DNA of 39,472 nucleotides, taken from contig CASAUJ010000015.1 of the NCBI GenBank assembly GCA_949118805.1, forward strand, positions 1 through 39,472, given 5' to 3'. This document shows, one piece after another, positions 39,093 to 39,472 of this stretch (position 1 is the first letter of the stretch; the number at the start of each line of letters is the position of its first letter). The translations under genes were made by a program, and so were the position numbers. Source of the stretch: an uncultured Clostridia bacterium. GTDB taxonomy: Bacteria > Bacillota > Clostridia > TANB77 > CAG-508. A model generated the notes under the pieces. That model was not told where the DNA came from. It was given only the letters and a program-made list of their open reading frames with translations, and made no database searches.

Positions 39093-39110
39093 TGGAGGAG
39101 AATAATGTAA
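39093..39110 (+). promoter_or_regulatory. SD-ATG-TAA minimal start-stop element after paralog 3
   Basis: GGAGGAG followed after a few bases by ATG TAA (39105-39110). Same plan as 37431-37450. Confidence 0.4.
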
Positions 39111-39212
39111 AATAAAAAAGGAAACCAAAAATGTAAATAAGATAGCAGAAAGTATTGAATCAAAAAATTAAGATTAGTAAAATAACATTAAAAAACGAAA
39201 GAAGGAAAAGCG
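39111..39212 (+). promoter_or_regulatory. Promoter and leader of secreted paralog 4
   Basis: TTGAAT (39155-39160), 17-bp spacer, TAAAAT (39178-39183), 29 bp to ATG, matching the other three copies exactly in spacing. Confidence 0.75.
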
Positions 39213-39472
39213 ATGAAAAAGAAAAAAATGTTATTACTAATTTTAATGATGACAATAGGAATTATAGTAGGAAAAGGAAATAGTAGTCAAGCAGCCTTAC
39301 AATCCAATGGAGGAAGTCCAGCAACAAAAGATATAAATGGATGGATCACGGGAATAAGACAAATGCAAGCAACAGGGGGAACATTAGGATTAACCGATAC
39401 CATTAATGGAACGAATCTGACAAGTGGAAATAAGAACTTAGATATTCATATGCAAAAAAACACGGAATATGG
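39213..39472 (+). CDS. Secreted surface-type paralog 4, 3' part outside window
   Basis: The visible 86 codons follow copy 3 almost identically at DNA level: same signal peptide, same N-G-G-S-P-A-T-K-D-I-N-G-W-I-T-G and M-Q-A-T-G-G, with scattered silent changes (GGGGGA for GGAGGA, TTAGGA for TTGGGA). The window ends at N-T-E-Y, before the middle and variable parts. The array is therefore at least four copies long and probably continues. Confidence 0.75.
   Translation, partial: MKKKKMLLLILMMTIGIIVGKGNSSQAALQSNGGSPATKDINGWITGIRQMQATGGTLGLTDTINGTNLTSGNKNLDIHMQKNTEY

Noticed and set aside
36585..39212. CRISPR-like regular repeats
   Set aside because: The repeated units are ~800-870 bp with genes inside; no short repeats with unique 30-40 bp spacers.

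Overview
The window looks like a chromosomal segment of a low-GC Gram-positive bacterium, most likely an anaerobic gut-type Clostridia lineage. This is inferred from the very A/T-rich sequence, AGGAGG-type ribosome binding sites with occasional GTG/TTG starts, TTGACA/TATAAT promoters with 17-bp spacers, a CIRCE-controlled hrcA-grpE-dnaK-dnaJ operon, and Firmicutes-style housekeeping genes. No phage, transposase, CRISPR or rRNA is visible. Most of the window is plus-strand; only one small helical-protein gene and one large broken gene are on the minus strand.

Layout. 1-2300: end of a WYL-type regulator, two GyrI-like effector-binding proteins and an SPL-type radical SAM protein. 2300-5900: accessory genes (HAD phosphatase, MBL hydrolase, MazG-like, GIY-YIG) mixed with decayed MBL and Nudix genes. 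5900-8800: mutY, tRNA-Ser(GGA), then an NAD synthase behind a strong operator-like palindrome and a NadR-like adenylyltransferase. 8900-15200: ABC exporter pair, AIM24-like protein, an ABC-exporter remnant, an FMN reductase, a pilin-like protein with a discoidin-like domain, and a DUF5684-like membrane protein. 15200-21900: murI-apt, then the heat-shock operon with two CIRCE-type operators. 22000-24750: a three-gene hydrolase/acyltransferase/membrane protein cluster. 24770-32000: rlmN, a P-loop/Asp23 fusion, HD phosphohydrolase, cmk, plsC, typA and a small unknown. 32100-36200: trmR-like and trhP-like tRNA wobble-uridine modification genes, separated by a minus-strand gene that I read as a RelA/SpoT-superfamily nucleotidyltransferase split over three frames. 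36250-39472: a 55-aa gene, then a tandem array of at least four secreted paralogs, each with its own near-identical promoter and leader; the array runs off the end.

The two strongest novelty candidates are the tandem secreted-protein array, with mosaic copies, variable segments and AUG-stop elements in the spacers, and the RelA/SpoT-like gene, whose last frame break falls exactly on an A7 slippery run just before a stop. Secondary signals are palindromic intergenic repeats, a dual CIRCE promoter, a perfect operator over the nadE -35 box, and several genes reduced to short remnants. Several frame breaks lie in homopolymers, so base-calling error must be excluded before any of them is called biology. 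All names rest on reading motifs by eye; no searches were run.
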